Assembly (NCBI GenBank): GCA_013043165.1
Contig: JABDOQ010000037.1
Location: 16,680-80,679, forward strand
From: Woeseiaceae bacterium
GTDB lineage: Bacteria; Pseudomonadota; Gammaproteobacteria; Steroidobacterales; Woeseiaceae
Direction: 5' to 3'
DNA: 64,000 nt
Of this stretch, positions 54,218 through 63,773 are shown in pieces (the first letter of the stretch is position 1; each line of letters opens with the position of its first letter). Made by a program: the position numbers and the translations under genes. Under the pieces are notes generated by a model. It made no database searches. It was not told the DNA's origin and saw only the letters and a program-made list of their open reading frames with translations.

Positions 54218-54757
54218 CTAGCGAGCGCTCGTAGCCTGGTGGTTCGCTTCTACGACTCGCAAGACCTGCTCGGTAATGTTCATTGCGCTGCTGGCAAATA
54301 GCACGCCGTCACCAACGATCAGGTCGTAGCCCTGCTGTTGCGCATAGTCCTGAACTTCCTTAAGCATCGAACGCTGCAGAATTCCGTACTCTTCATTCTG
54401 GCGCAGATTCAGGTCTTCCCGGAACTCATTCTGCAGACGTGCTACCTCGCGCTGCAAATCCCGCAGATCCTTTTCCGCATTACGCCGCTCCGTCTCACCC
54501 ATCACGGCAAAATCTTTCTGCGCCTTGGCAGTGAGCTCTTCAAACTCCTTCTGCTTTGCCAGGAATTCACGCTGACGTGGCGCAAACTCTTCCTGCAAAG
54601 CATCCATGGCGATCTTGGTTTGCGGTGCACGCTCAATCAGCGCAGGCAAACTGACAACACCAATTTTCGCTTGCTGTGCCGCTGCTGGCAGTGCCAACGC
54701 AAATACCATCGCGATGCCGAATGTTGCTTTCATCATTTTCTGCTTTACAAGACTCAT
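54218..54757 (-). CDS. skp: Skp/OmpH periplasmic chaperone
   Basis: 179 residues. Signal peptide ending A-L-P-A-A-A-Q-Q (about residue 28); core strand K-I-G-V-V-S-L-P-A-L-I; long charged coiled-coil arms (Q-K-E-F-E-E-L-T-A-K-A-Q-K), and V-G-D-G-V-L-F-A at the end. Carries unfolded outer-membrane proteins to BamA, encoded 14 bp upstream. ATG 54757 has GGAAA 6 nt ahead; Met8 and Met9 are weaker alternatives. Confidence 0.94.
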   Translation of the reverse strand: MSLVKQKMMKATFGIAMVFALALPAAAQQAKIGVVSLPALIERAPQTKIAMDALQEEFAPRQREFLAKQKEFEELTAKAQKDFAVMGETERRNAEKDLRDLQREVARLQNEFREDLNLRQNEEYGILQRSMLKEVQDYAQQQGYDLIVGDGVLFASSAMNITEQVLRVVEANHQATSAR

Positions 54758-54771
54758 AGATTTTCCATTCC

Positions 54772-57144
54772 TTAAAACGCTTGTCCAATGGAGAACTGGA
54801 ATCGCTCCAGCTCATCTCCGTAATATCTGTCGTTGCCATCGAATGTATTTAGCGGGTATGCATAACTAAATCGGAACAGCCCCAGTGGCGCGAGCCACTG
54901 TACGCCGATCCCGATCGATGTGCGCAGGTCGTCGAGATCCGGTTCATACAGTAAAGGACTGCCCAGCTTGTCGGTGAAAGCGACTTCGCCGGTATTGAAT
55001 ACATTGCCCACATCATAAAAAAGGCTGGCTCGCGCCTGGCTCGCCCACTTGTCCGGAAGCGGAAGTATAAGCTCTAGCTGACTGGCAACCAACACGTTGC
55101 CGCCATACGGGCGACCAAAGCTGTCACGCGGACCGAGGTAGGACTCCTTGAAGCCGCGCACTGACTGCGGTCCGCCACCGTAAAACTGCTTGTACGGTGG
55201 CGTTGCCGTTGTGTCTCCGATGCCTTCGGCAATGCCAACCTCGGAATTGAAGCGCAGTATCCATTTACGAGTGATGGGGAAGTACTTCGTGAAGCTGTAG
55301 CGCGCCTGGTAGTACTCCACGTCGCTGCCCGGCACGGCCATCGCCAGGAACAGCTGCTGACGCGTGCCACGATTGGCAAATAACGAGCGATTGCGGCTGT
55401 CATACGTCCAGCCGGCGATCAGCTCGACGGTATCGAAATCAGTACCGAGAATGGTCTGTCCGTTCGGCAGACTCTCTACAAACTGATTGCCGTTGTTAGC
55501 AACCCATTGCTGCGCCTGCAGCGTGCTGCTTGACGAAGATATTAATTCGGCATGTTGAAACGAAGCACCAATCGAGATCGACTGGTACTCGGAGATCGGG
55601 TAGCCATAATCGATCGTCGCGCCGGCGCTCGTCGTAGAGAAGTCGGAGGCTGCAGAGGTGAACTGAGTGATGTCCCGGTAGTTGATGCTTAGCGTCCGGC
55701 GTATGCCATCCATCGAGCGATACGGATCCGTATGAGTGAGGCTGTATAGCTTCTGGAAGCGACCGGAGTTGAGCTCGAGCGCAACCCGGTTGCCGGAGCC
55801 GAGAAAGTTCGTATGCACGATACTGCCGTTAAGCAACAGCTTCTGTGACTCGGAATAACCCACACCGCCCGAGAACTGCCCAGGCATCCGGTATTCGAGA
55901 TCGAAGTTGACATCGACAAGGTCCGGGCTGCCCGGAACCGGCGCGTTATTCACCTCTGCACTTTCGATATACGGCAAGCGCTGCAAACGGACCTTGGACC
56001 GGTCAATCAGTGAATTAGACAGGTATGAACCTTCCATCTGCCGCATCTCGCGACGCAACACCTCGTCATCCACCTGGTCGACGCCATTGAAGCTGATGCG
56101 ACGAACGTAAACGCGGTTTCGAGCATCCACGTAAAACGTCACAGAGGCCTCTTTCTTCTCGCGATCGAGTTCGGGAACCGGTTCAATCTCGGCATTCGCG
56201 TAGCCCTCTTCACCGAGCCTGAAGGACATTAATTCGCTCGTCTGAGTGAGTGCACGCTGGTTAAAGATGGAACCCGGCTGAGCAAGGATAAGAGCGCGCA
56301 GGTGAGCTTCCGGGACAACCATCTCGCCGACGAGCTTGATGTCCGAAATACTGTACAGGTCCCCTTCGCTTATGCCGATTGTGACGAATATGTCTTTCTT
56401 GTTCGGTGAGATCGCAACCTGGGTAGATTCGATCTTGAAATCGGCATAGCCGCGATCCATGTAGAAAGAGCGCAGAATTTCCAGGTCGCCTTCCAGAGCT
56501 TCCTTGGCATAACGATCATCTTGCCGAATCCATGATAGCCAGTTGGCCGTATCCAGCGTGAAGTCCTCGCGAATGTCCTTTTCATCAAAGGTCTCATTAC
56601 CGACAATATTCACCTGGCGAATTTTTGCGCGATCGCCTTCTTTGACGTTGATCTTCACGCGCACCGTGTTGTTGGGCCGATCCTGAATGTCAGTGTTAAT
56701 AACGACGCCATACTTGCCGCGATCGTAGTATTGCTCGCGCAGGAACATCTCGACATTATCGAGCACGGACCGGTCAAAGGTGCGCCCCCTTGCCAGCCCG
56801 ACACCACGCAGGGAATCCATCAGGTCCTCAGTCTTGATGTCCTTGTTACCATCGATTTCGAAGCTTTCGATGGACGGTCGTTCGACGACGACTATGACCA
56901 GCGTGTCGCCATCGCGACGCATTTCGATATTATCAAACAGGTTTTGACCATACAGGGCACGTATAGCCTCACCGATACGATTGTTGTCGACATTGTCGCC
57001 GATATTGATTGGCAAATAGTTAAACACCGTGCCTTCTGATATGCGCTGCAGCCCCTCTACCCGCATGTCCTTGACAACGAATTCGGCGAACGCAAACGTC
57101 GTTATCGGCAGCAGCACCAGCAGTACGAAAAGTGTGTGTCTCAT
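54772..57144 (-). CDS. bamA: BamA outer-membrane protein assembly factor
   Basis: 790 residues from ATG 57144 (M-R-H-T-L-F-V-L); a TTG two codons upstream is also open. Signal peptide ends near F-A-F-A-E. Five POTRA domains (about 22-425, first V-K-D-M-R-V-E-G-L-Q-R-I) and a C-terminal 16-strand barrel with the L6 motif V-R-G-F near G-G-P-Q-S-V-R-G-F and the terminal aromatic F. Central subunit of the BAM complex. Lies between rseP and skp. Confidence 0.97.
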   Translation of the reverse strand: MRHTLFVLLVLLPITTFAFAEFVVKDMRVEGLQRISEGTVFNYLPINIGDNVDNNRIGEAIRALYGQNLFDNIEMRRDGDTLVIVVVERPSIESFEIDGNKDIKTEDLMDSLRGVGLARGRTFDRSVLDNVEMFLREQYYDRGKYGVVINTDIQDRPNNTVRVKINVKEGDRAKIRQVNIVGNETFDEKDIREDFTLDTANWLSWIRQDDRYAKEALEGDLEILRSFYMDRGYADFKIESTQVAISPNKKDIFVTIGISEGDLYSISDIKLVGEMVVPEAHLRALILAQPGSIFNQRALTQTSELMSFRLGEEGYANAEIEPVPELDREKKEASVTFYVDARNRVYVRRISFNGVDQVDDEVLRREMRQMEGSYLSNSLIDRSKVRLQRLPYIESAEVNNAPVPGSPDLVDVNFDLEYRMPGQFSGGVGYSESQKLLLNGSIVHTNFLGSGNRVALELNSGRFQKLYSLTHTDPYRSMDGIRRTLSINYRDITQFTSAASDFSTTSAGATIDYGYPISEYQSISIGASFQHAELISSSSSTLQAQQWVANNGNQFVESLPNGQTILGTDFDTVELIAGWTYDSRNRSLFANRGTRQQLFLAMAVPGSDVEYYQARYSFTKYFPITRKWILRFNSEVGIAEGIGDTTATPPYKQFYGGGPQSVRGFKESYLGPRDSFGRPYGGNVLVASQLELILPLPDKWASQARASLFYDVGNVFNTGEVAFTDKLGSPLLYEPDLDDLRTSIGIGVQWLAPLGLFRFSYAYPLNTFDGNDRYYGDELERFQFSIGQAF

Positions 57145-57170
57145 TTGCAATGAAGTTCCGTCTGTCCCGG

Positions 57171-58523
57171 TCAGCCCAGGATTCTCGCTATGTCGTTATA
57201 GAATGCGAAGCTCATTAACAAGAGTAACGCGAAAATCCCTACCTGTTGCCCAAGTATCTGGGCCCGGTCGGTCATCGGGCTCCCTTTTATCATTTCGATG
57301 ACCTGGTATACGATTTGGCCACCATCGAGTATCGGTATTGGCAAGAGATTAAGCACGCCAAGGCTGATGCTGACAATTGCCAGAAAGCCCAAGAAATAGC
57401 CGGCGCCGCGCTGCGCGGATTCGCCGGCGATCTGACCGATGTTGATTGGCCCGCTGATATTCTTGATCGAGACATCGCCGGTTACCATCCGGCCGAGCAT
57501 ATGCACCGTGAAAATCGTGGATGTCCAGGTCTTTGTCGCCGCCTCATGGAGCGACTGAAGTGGCGTAAACGTGCGGCGATAATAATAGTCAGAGGTAGTT
57601 TGCGGCAAACTGATTCCCAGCAAACCGCGTTTTTCGCCACCCACGTTCTGCTCGCCCAGCACGACATCGATTGTCGCCGTGACGTCATTGCGAGTGTATT
57701 CGATGGCAACACGCTGATTCGCGCGCGTAGCGACCACACTGACAAGGTCGTTAAACGTCTTCGTACGTTGTCCGTCAACCGAAACAATACGGTCGCCGAC
57801 CCTAAGACCCGCGGATTCGGCCGCGCCACCGTCGGACAGCGCGCCAATTTCGACGGGCGGCTGCCCGATTTCAAACCCGAGGCCGTCAAACAGAAGTCCG
57901 GGCTCGGTCAGACGCGCGCGGTCGTCGCCCACGTCTATAACAGCCGATCGCTGCCGTCCGCCTTCATCTTCCAGCGTCAGCGGCACGCGGCCATCGGCAA
58001 CCATGTTGTCGAGTATCGCGACCAGTGTCGACTCCCAATCCTTGGCCTCGACATCGCCAACAGCAACGATTTTGTCGCCATACTGAAGGCCCGCCCGGTC
58101 GGCATACGAATCGGGCGTAACGTCACCGACGGCCGGCTTCAAAGCCATTACGCCACCGCCAAACAAAACCCAGTAGGCAAGCACCGCGAACAGGAAATTG
58201 AACGCCGGACCAGCCAGTAGTACAGCGATGCGTGCCGGTATCGGCCGATGATCGAAAGCGCGGCCTTCGTCGGCAGGGTCAACGGGCCCTTCGCGACTAT
58301 CGAGGAATCGCACGTAGCCGCCGAGTGGAATCGTGGAGATGCAGTACTCTGTCTCGTCTTTGCCCGCCACGTACGTCCAGAGAGGCTTGCCGAATCCGAT
58401 CGAAAACCTGAGCACTTTCATACCGCTCCAGCGCCCCACGATGTAATGACCGAACTCGTGCACTGCAACGAGGATGCTGATAGCAGCAATAAACGCCAGC
58501 AGACTGATTGTCGCATTACCCAT
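57171..58523 (-). CDS. rseP: RseP site-2 intramembrane zinc protease
   Basis: 450 residues from ATG 58523; a TTG at 58532 with AGGGA closer upstream is an alternative start. Zinc motif H-E-F-G-H in the first helix, two PDZ domains (about 110-280), and the second metal motif in L-L-P-I-P-I-L-D-G-G-Q. Cleaves RseA after its periplasmic cut and so releases RpoE (encoded 33 kb away), and clears signal peptides. It lies upstream of bamA as in other gammaproteobacteria. Confidence 0.96.
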   Translation of the reverse strand: MGNATISLLAFIAAISILVAVHEFGHYIVGRWSGMKVLRFSIGFGKPLWTYVAGKDETEYCISTIPLGGYVRFLDSREGPVDPADEGRAFDHRPIPARIAVLLAGPAFNFLFAVLAYWVLFGGGVMALKPAVGDVTPDSYADRAGLQYGDKIVAVGDVEAKDWESTLVAILDNMVADGRVPLTLEDEGGRQRSAVIDVGDDRARLTEPGLLFDGLGFEIGQPPVEIGALSDGGAAESAGLRVGDRIVSVDGQRTKTFNDLVSVVATRANQRVAIEYTRNDVTATIDVVLGEQNVGGEKRGLLGISLPQTTSDYYYRRTFTPLQSLHEAATKTWTSTIFTVHMLGRMVTGDVSIKNISGPINIGQIAGESAQRGAGYFLGFLAIVSISLGVLNLLPIPILDGGQIVYQVIEMIKGSPMTDRAQILGQQVGIFALLLLMSFAFYNDIARILG

Positions 58524-58688
58524 GATTAGCAAACATCCCTGGTCTGTTTATGCACTCGCAATTCGGGTTTTTGGCGGCGCAGATTCCGCTGGCGATCCTT
58601 CGTCTACTCCGACCCTTGAATCCCGCCGCAGTTCCCGTCGCGTAGCACACGATATTGGCAATACGATGAACGCACGATGAATACATGC
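58524..58688. other. rseP-cdsA gap where dxr is expected
   Basis: 165 bp. In Pseudomonas-type gene order dxr occupies this position. The minus strand has a 56-codon open frame from ATG 58686 (M-Y-S-S-C-V-H-R-I) that ends just inside the rseP start; it has no resemblance to Dxr, is Cys/Arg-rich, and is probably fortuitous. No promoter or hairpin stands out. Confidence 0.6.
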
Positions 58689-59474
58689 CTAAACCAGGTC
58701 CAGCCAGCCGAGCCCGAGCGCAAACAACGGCGCCGCGGCGGCGACGCTGTCCACACGATCAAGTACGCCACCGTGCCCCGGAAACAAGGTGCCGCTGTCC
58801 TTTACGCCGGCAGTACGTTTGAACATGCTCACGGTCAGGTCGCCAACGATGGAAAGCGCCGCGACGGCCAGGCAAAAAGGCAGTAGCACCGTCAGGCTTG
58901 CGTCACTCCAGTGTGCTACCGCTACCGCGAGCAATGCGACGGCCAACAGGCCGCCGAAAACACCTTCCCAGGTCTTACCCGGACTAATGTCAGGCGCGAG
59001 TTTAACGCGGCCGAATTGCTTGCCGGCAAAATAGGCGCCCGCGTCTGCAGCCCAGACAATCAGCAGGGCCAACAGCAAGACCATCGGGCCGATGCGGTAC
59101 AGGACGATCAGCGCCAGGAACATCGGCACCAGCACGAGCACGCCTACGATCATGCGAACAATCGACGGAATCGGTGTCGGAAAGAACATGGTCCAGATAA
59201 ACGCCCCGAACCACCACAAAAAAGCGATCTGCAACATCGGCACCGTTACAGCGGGCAAAAACACGTACGTCGCAGTAACGACGGCCGAGACGACGACAAC
59301 GTAGGCAATTCGCGACATGGAACCCGATGCATTCAGGAATCCCGACCATTCCCACGCTCCGGCCAGGACGACGAGAGCAATGAACAACTCGGCAAACCGG
59401 GGAGGAATAACGAACAAAACGATACCCAAAACGGCGAGCGCGACAACAGCTGTTATGATTCGCGTGATCAGCAT
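58689..59474 (-). CDS. cdsA: CdsA phosphatidate cytidylyltransferase
   Basis: 261 residues, about eight membrane helices. CDP-diglyceride synthetase signature near the C-terminus: the stretch from K-R-T-A-G-V-K-D-S-G to P-G-H-G-G-V-L-D-R-V-D-S. P-G-K-T-W-E-G sits in the preceding loop. Makes CDP-diacylglycerol for phospholipids. Its start overlaps the uppS stop by 7 bp. Confidence 0.96.
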   Translation of the reverse strand: MLITRIITAVVALAVLGIVLFVIPPRFAELFIALVVLAGAWEWSGFLNASGSMSRIAYVVVVSAVVTATYVFLPAVTVPMLQIAFLWWFGAFIWTMFFPTPIPSIVRMIVGVLVLVPMFLALIVLYRIGPMVLLLALLIVWAADAGAYFAGKQFGRVKLAPDISPGKTWEGVFGGLLAVALLAVAVAHWSDASLTVLLPFCLAVAALSIVGDLTVSMFKRTAGVKDSGTLFPGHGGVLDRVDSVAAAAPLFALGLGWLDLV

Positions 59475-60208
59475 CCCGCCGCTCCTATTTGCTCGCCAGT
59501 GTGTCCGTAGCGACGCTGCTTTTGTGCAAAATACGCAAGGGCAAGATCAAACTGCTTCGCATCGAACTCTGGCCAGAAGACATCGGTGAACCACAGTTCG
59601 GCATAGGCGAGATTCCACAGAAGGAAATTGCTGATACGCTGCTCTCCGCCAGTGCGTATCAGCAGGTCCGGCTCAGGACAATCCGCCAACTGCAGCCTGG
59701 CCGATAATTGCGCTTCGTCGATGTCATCTACCTGCAAATTACCGTTCGCGACTTCTGCTGCAAGCTGCCTGGTCGCATTAAGGATGTCCCAGCGCCCCCC
59801 GTATGCTACGGCGACGTTGAGAAACAGCCCGGTGTTGCGGCCGGTTTTTCGCTCTGCAGTTTCGATCTTCTTGACCAGGCCCGGATTCAGCTCCTCGCGG
59901 GCACCTATAAAACGGAGCCTGACGTTATTACGATGCAGCTCGGCGACTTCGCGTCGCAGCGCTTCGACAAACAGCGACATCAAGCTGCTGACCTCTTCTG
60001 CCGGCCTGCCCCAGTTTTCGCTGCTGAACGCAAACAAAGTCAAGCACTCAATGCCGTGTGCTGCAGCCGCTTCAACGGTCGAACGAACAGATTTCACACC
60101 CGCGCGGTGCCCTGCATGTCGTGGTTTCTGCCTGGCACGCGCCCAGCGACCGTTACCATCCATGATCACGGCGACGTGTCTCGGCAAGATTGATTTTTCG
60201 GCGGCCAC
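59468..60208 (-). CDS. uppS: UppS undecaprenyl diphosphate synthase
   Basis: 246 residues with a GTG start. cis-Prenyltransferase: H-V-A-V-I-M-D-G-N-G-R-W-A (catalytic Asp, about residue 17), H-R-A-G, F-A-F-S-S-E-N-W-G-R-P, and R-T-G-G-E-Q-R-I-S-N-F-L. Makes the carrier lipid precursor for peptidoglycan and O-antigen from farnesyl diphosphate and isopentenyl diphosphate, so the cell must have an isoprenoid source even though dxr, ispD and ispF are missing from their usual places here. Confidence 0.97.
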   Translation of the reverse strand: MAAEKSILPRHVAVIMDGNGRWARARQKPRHAGHRAGVKSVRSTVEAAAAHGIECLTLFAFSSENWGRPAEEVSSLMSLFVEALRREVAELHRNNVRLRFIGAREELNPGLVKKIETAERKTGRNTGLFLNVAVAYGGRWDILNATRQLAAEVANGNLQVDDIDEAQLSARLQLADCPEPDLLIRTGGEQRISNFLLWNLAYAELWFTDVFWPEFDAKQFDLALAYFAQKQRRYGHTGEQIGAAGC

Positions 60209-60236
60209 TAAAAAATTGCTGACGGAGTCTGGTCGT

Positions 60237-60794
60237 TCAGACCTCCATCAACTCCGCTTCTTTGTCTGCGAGCACTTTGTCGATCTCCGCGATGTATTTG
60301 TCAGTGATTCCCTGAATCTCCCCTTCCGCACGACGCTCTTCATCTTCGCCGATCATTTTTTCCTTCAGTAGATCCTTAATATCGCTCATCGCGTCCCGGC
60401 GAATATTGCGTACTGCAATTCTTCCGCCCTCGGCTTCGTGGCGCACGACCTTGATCAGGTCTTTGCGACGTTCTTCCGTCAGCGGCGGCAACGGCACACG
60501 AATAACAGTACCGGCGGATACAGGATTTAATCCAAGGTCGGAGCCCATAATGGCTTTCTCGATGACCTTCACCATGTCTTTTTCCCATGGCGTCACGACC
60601 AGCGTTCGTGAATCTTCCACACCGACGTTGGATACCTGGTTCAGCGGTACCTCACTACCGTAATACTCAACCGTAATGTGATCGAGCAGGCTCGTGTGCG
60701 CGCGGCCTGTGCGGATCTTGGTCAGATCCTGCTGCATCGAGGCGACACTTTTGGCCATACGCGAAGCCGCATCCTTCTTAATTTCATCCAACAC
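60237..60794 (-). CDS. frr: Ribosome recycling factor
   Basis: 185 residues, the family length. [13 protein letters not shown] near residue 26, hinge [23 protein letters not shown] and a C-terminal helix. Splits post-termination ribosomes with EF-G. Located in pyrH-frr-uppS order. Confidence 0.98.
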   Translation of the reverse strand: MLDEIKKDAASRMAKSVASMQQDLTKIRTGRAHTSLLDHITVEYYGSEVPLNQVSNVGVEDSRTLVVTPWEKDMVKVIEKAIMGSDLGLNPVSAGTVIRVPLPPLTEERRKDLIKVVRHEAEGGRIAVRNIRRDAMSDIKDLLKEKMIGEDEERRAEGEIQGITDKYIAEIDKVLADKEAELMEV

Positions 60795-60844
60795 AATTAG
60801 TGTCCTCTTCCGCTACTAATGCTCAGTTGATTCCTGCGCTGAAA

Positions 60845-61567
60845 TTAACCGCTGACCAGCGTACCGACGTCAGCACCCGACATTGCGCGGACAAGCGCGT
60901 CGCCACGCGTCAAATTGAATACGCGCAATGGCAAATCATTGTCCCTGCACATGACGATCGCCGTCGCATCCATCACTGAAAGCTTGTCTGCCAGGACCTG
61001 GTCGTACGACACCCTGTCAAAACGCTTTGCGCCCGAGTTGGTTAATGGGTCGTCGTCATATACGCCATCGACTTTAGTCGCTTTCAGCAACACGTCGGCA
61101 CCAATCTCGATCGCCCTGAGGCTCGCCGCCGTATCGGTCGTGAAAAAAGGATTACCGGTGCCCGCAGCGAGAATTACAACACGACCTTTCTCAAGGTGCC
61201 GAACCGCGCGACGGCGTATGTAGTCCTCGCAGACATCGTGAATTTGAAGCGCAGACATGACGCGGGCATAGACTTCGAGCGACTCGAGCGCGTCCTGGAT
61301 TGCCAGCGCATTCATAACCGTCGCAAGCATTCCCATGTAGTCGCCCGTCACACGGTCCATACCGGCGCGCGCCAGGCCTGCGCCACGGAAGATATTGCCG
61401 CCACCCACCACGATTGCGATTTCGACGCCCGTTTGTCTTGCGGTCGCGATTTCGGCGGCAATGCGCTGAATGACGCTGGGCTCGATGCCGTAATCCAATT
61501 CTCCCATCAGCGCCTCGCCGCTGAGCTTCAGCAGTACGCGACGATACTGAACGGGAGAATCACTCAT
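60845..61567 (-). CDS. pyrH: UMP kinase
   Basis: 240 residues. Amino-acid-kinase fold: [33 protein letters not shown] and K-A-T-K-V-D-G-V-Y. Bacterial-type UMP kinase, GTP-activated and UTP-inhibited in the family. Preceded by a 104-bp gap with a -10-like TAGAAT but no convincing -35, and a small GCCGG/CCGGC hairpin. Confidence 0.97.
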   Translation of the reverse strand: MSDSPVQYRRVLLKLSGEALMGELDYGIEPSVIQRIAAEIATARQTGVEIAIVVGGGNIFRGAGLARAGMDRVTGDYMGMLATVMNALAIQDALESLEVYARVMSALQIHDVCEDYIRRRAVRHLEKGRVVILAAGTGNPFFTTDTAASLRAIEIGADVLLKATKVDGVYDDDPLTNSGAKRFDRVSYDQVLADKLSVMDATAIVMCRDNDLPLRVFNLTRGDALVRAMSGADVGTLVSG

Positions 61568-61671
61568 ACACAGCCCTCATGCGTGTCGATGCCGGAACTC
61601 CGGCGGGCGTAGATTCTAGCGTATTCACACACCACGGTCTTCTCTGAAATCAACAACTTAAACGGGTTTCC

Positions 61672-62547
61672 TCAACCGGTGCCCTTAACCTGTGCCATCA
61701 CTTCTTCAACAAAGTTGTCCTCTTTTTTCTCAATGCCTTCACCGACTTCGAAGCGCACAAAGGAAGTAACGCTGGCGCCAGCGCCTTTGAGCAACTTGCC
61801 CACCGTGACATCGGGATCCTTGACAAAGGGCTGGCCAAGCAAGGTAATTTCCTTGAGAAACTTGCCAATGCGGCCTGTAACCATCTTCTCGACGATATCG
61901 GCAGGCTTGCCCGACGCTTCAGCCTGTTCCGAAAAAATACGGCGTTCGCGATCGAGAGTTTCAGCCGGCACCTGAGATTCGTCGATGCAGACCGGGTTAA
62001 TCGCAGCAACATGCATGGCGATATCACGTGCCAGTCCTTCGTCGCCGCCCTCAAGCGCCACGACAGCGCCGATGCGGGCGCCGTGAGTGTAGTGACCGAT
62101 CGGGCCACTGCCCTCGATGATGGCAGCGCGACGAACCGAAATATTCTCGCCAACCTTGGTGACGAGTTCGGTGCGCGCTTCTTCAATTGTCCGCGAATTG
62201 TCGACCGACTGCTCGGCAAGAACGGCAACGTCAGTCGTACCTGACGCCAGCGCCGCGGCGGCAACGGATTCCGCAAACGCGATGAAGTTTTCGTCCTTGG
62301 CGACGAAATCCGTTTCGGAATTGATCTCGACAATAATCGCCTTGCCACTATTCTTGTTGACAACAATGCGGCCATCCGCAGCTACTCGGCCGGCCTTCTT
62401 GTCGGCTTTCGCCTGGCCGGACTTGCGCAACTCTTCGGCGGCTGCGTCGAGATCGCCTTTCGTTGCCACGAGTGCTTTCTTGCACTCCATCATTCCGGCG
62501 CCGGTGCGCTCGCGGAGTTCTTTAACCATCGATGCAGTAACAGACAT
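61672..62547 (-). CDS. tsf: Elongation factor Ts
   Basis: 291 residues. Start M-S-V-T-A-S-M-V-K-E-L-R-E-R-T-G-A-G-M-M, then N-S-E-T-D-F-V-A-K-D-E-N-F, the EF-Tu contact motif. Nucleotide exchange factor for EF-Tu. Only 2 nt separate it from the rpsB stop, with GGGGG just upstream inside rpsB, so its translation is likely coupled to the end of the S2 tail. Confidence 0.97.
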   Translation of the reverse strand: MSVTASMVKELRERTGAGMMECKKALVATKGDLDAAAEELRKSGQAKADKKAGRVAADGRIVVNKNSGKAIIVEINSETDFVAKDENFIAFAESVAAAALASGTTDVAVLAEQSVDNSRTIEEARTELVTKVGENISVRRAAIIEGSGPIGHYTHGARIGAVVALEGGDEGLARDIAMHVAAINPVCIDESQVPAETLDRERRIFSEQAEASGKPADIVEKMVTGRIGKFLKEITLLGQPFVKDPDVTVGKLLKGAGASVTSFVRFEVGEGIEKKEDNFVEEVMAQVKGTG

Positions 62548-62549
62548 AG

Positions 62550-63773
62550 CTAGTCCCCCGCCGTCTTGTCAGTCTTGGCCTTGGTCTTTGCCTTGGTCTT
62601 GGCCTTGGATTTGGCCTTGGTCTTGGCCTTCGCCTTTTTTGCCGGCGTGACGTCCGCCTGGTCGTCCACTTTGCTGTCGGCCTCTGCCTTGGCGTCAGCT
62701 TTGGGCGCGGCCTTCTTCTTCGCCTTCTTCTTTACTTTTGGCTTGGCGTCGGCTGTTTCCTCGACTTTTGGCTTGGCGGCGACTTTTTCCTCGGCTTTCG
62801 CCGCAGTCTCGTCTGCGTCCCCGGCTTTGGCTTTAGTCTCGACTGCATCCTCGGCTTTGGTTGCGGGCTCGGCCTTCTTCACAGTTTTCGCCTTGGCGTC
62901 GGGCTCGGCCTTTTCCTCGGCTTCGGGCTCTAATTTCTTGGCAGACGCCTTCTTCTTGACTACGGCTTTCTTGGCCGTCTTCTTCTTGGCGGCTTTCGTC
63001 TTGCCCGCTTTCGTCTTGGCGCGACTCTTCTTCGGCTTGCCGTGCTCGTCGAGCTCAACGAATTCATCTTCGCCGAGCGCGACTTCCGGCAGCGATGCCT
63101 TGCCGTCCAGCACCGCGTCTGCAATCAGTAATGAATAAAGTTCGATGGCGCGCATTGCGTCGTCATTGCCCGGAACGACATAGTCGACACCTTCGGGTGA
63201 GCAGTTCGTATCCACGATGGCGACTACGGGAATTCCGAGTTTCTTCGCTTCGCGGATGGCAATGTCTTCGTGATCGACGTCGACGACAAAAAGTACATCG
63301 GGAAGCGACCGCATATTCTTGATTCCGCCAAGACTGCGTTCGAGTTTTTCCTGTTCACGGCTCAGGCCAAGCACTTCTTTCTTGGTGAGTCCTTCGAAGC
63401 CGCCCTCTTCAGCCATCTGCTCAAGCGTCACGAGTCGTTTCACGGACTGGCGAATTGTCTTGTAATTCGTGAGCATGCCGCCAAGCCATCTTTGGCTGAC
63501 GAACGGCATCTCGCAGCGCTTCGCATGAGTCTGAACAGCTTCACGTGCTGCGCGCTTGGTTCCGACAAACAGGATAGTGCCGCCATCGGCGACAGTCGCT
63601 TTCACGAACGCACTCGCTTCGCGCGCCAGCGGCAAGCTCTTCTCAAGATTGATGATGTGAATCTTGTTACGTTCGCCAAAGATGAACGGAGCCATCTTTG
63701 GATTCCAGTAACGGGTCTGATGCCCAAAATGCACGCCAGCCTCTAGCATCTGGCGCATGGTTACGTCTGCCAT
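62550..63773 (-). CDS. rpsB: Ribosomal protein S2 with a long Lys/Ala-rich C-terminal tail
   Basis: 407 residues. Residues 1 to about 243 are a normal S2: [45 protein letters not shown], and I-A-D-A-V-L. From about residue 245 a 163-residue tail of Lys, Ala, Glu, Thr, Pro and Asp follows. Two basic blocks (245-282 and 345-407) flank a mixed-charge middle (283-344); the last 25 residues are K-A-K-T-like repeats. The tail looks like histone H1 or a bacterial H1-like domain. The frame is open throughout with no stop or frameshift, and GGAG lies 8 nt before the ATG. Confidence 0.96.
   Translation of the reverse strand: MADVTMRQMLEAGVHFGHQTRYWNPKMAPFIFGERNKIHIINLEKSLPLAREASAFVKATVADGGTILFVGTKRAAREAVQTHAKRCEMPFVSQRWLGGMLTNYKTIRQSVKRLVTLEQMAEEGGFEGLTKKEVLGLSREQEKLERSLGGIKNMRSLPDVLFVVDVDHEDIAIREAKKLGIPVVAIVDTNCSPEGVDYVVPGNDDAMRAIELYSLLIADAVLDGKASLPEVALGEDEFVELDEHGKPKKSRAKTKAGKTKAAKKKTAKKAVVKKKASAKKLEPEAEEKAEPDAKAKTVKKAEPATKAEDAVETKAKAGDADETAAKAEEKVAAKPKVEETADAKPKVKKKAKKKAAPKADAKAEADSKVDDQADVTPAKKAKAKTKAKSKAKTKAKTKAKTDKTAGD
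62569..62628 (-). repeat. 12-bp tandem repeat in the 3' end of rpsB
   Basis: Five consecutive 12-bp units; the plus-strand consensus is TTGGTCTTGGCC with one or two changes per unit. On the coding strand each unit encodes Ala-Lys-Thr/Ser-Lys. The period is a multiple of three, so copy-number change would lengthen or shorten the S2 tail without breaking the frame. Confidence 0.85.

Noticed and set aside
57125..57160. GGAACTT just ahead of bamA as a sigma-E promoter
   Set aside because: The -10 would fall inside the bamA coding start, leaving no leader; more likely part of the weak ribosome-site region.
58524..58688. 56-codon minus-strand ORF as a dxr remnant or new gene
   Set aside because: No Dxr-like residues, a Cys/Arg-rich translation, and it ends inside the rseP start region; treated as chance.
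62566..63138. 190-codon plus-strand frame with a Leu/Ala-rich, membrane-like translation
   Set aside because: It is the complement of the Lys/Ala codon repeats of the S2 tail; hydrophobicity is a by-product of reading AAG/GCC codons backwards.
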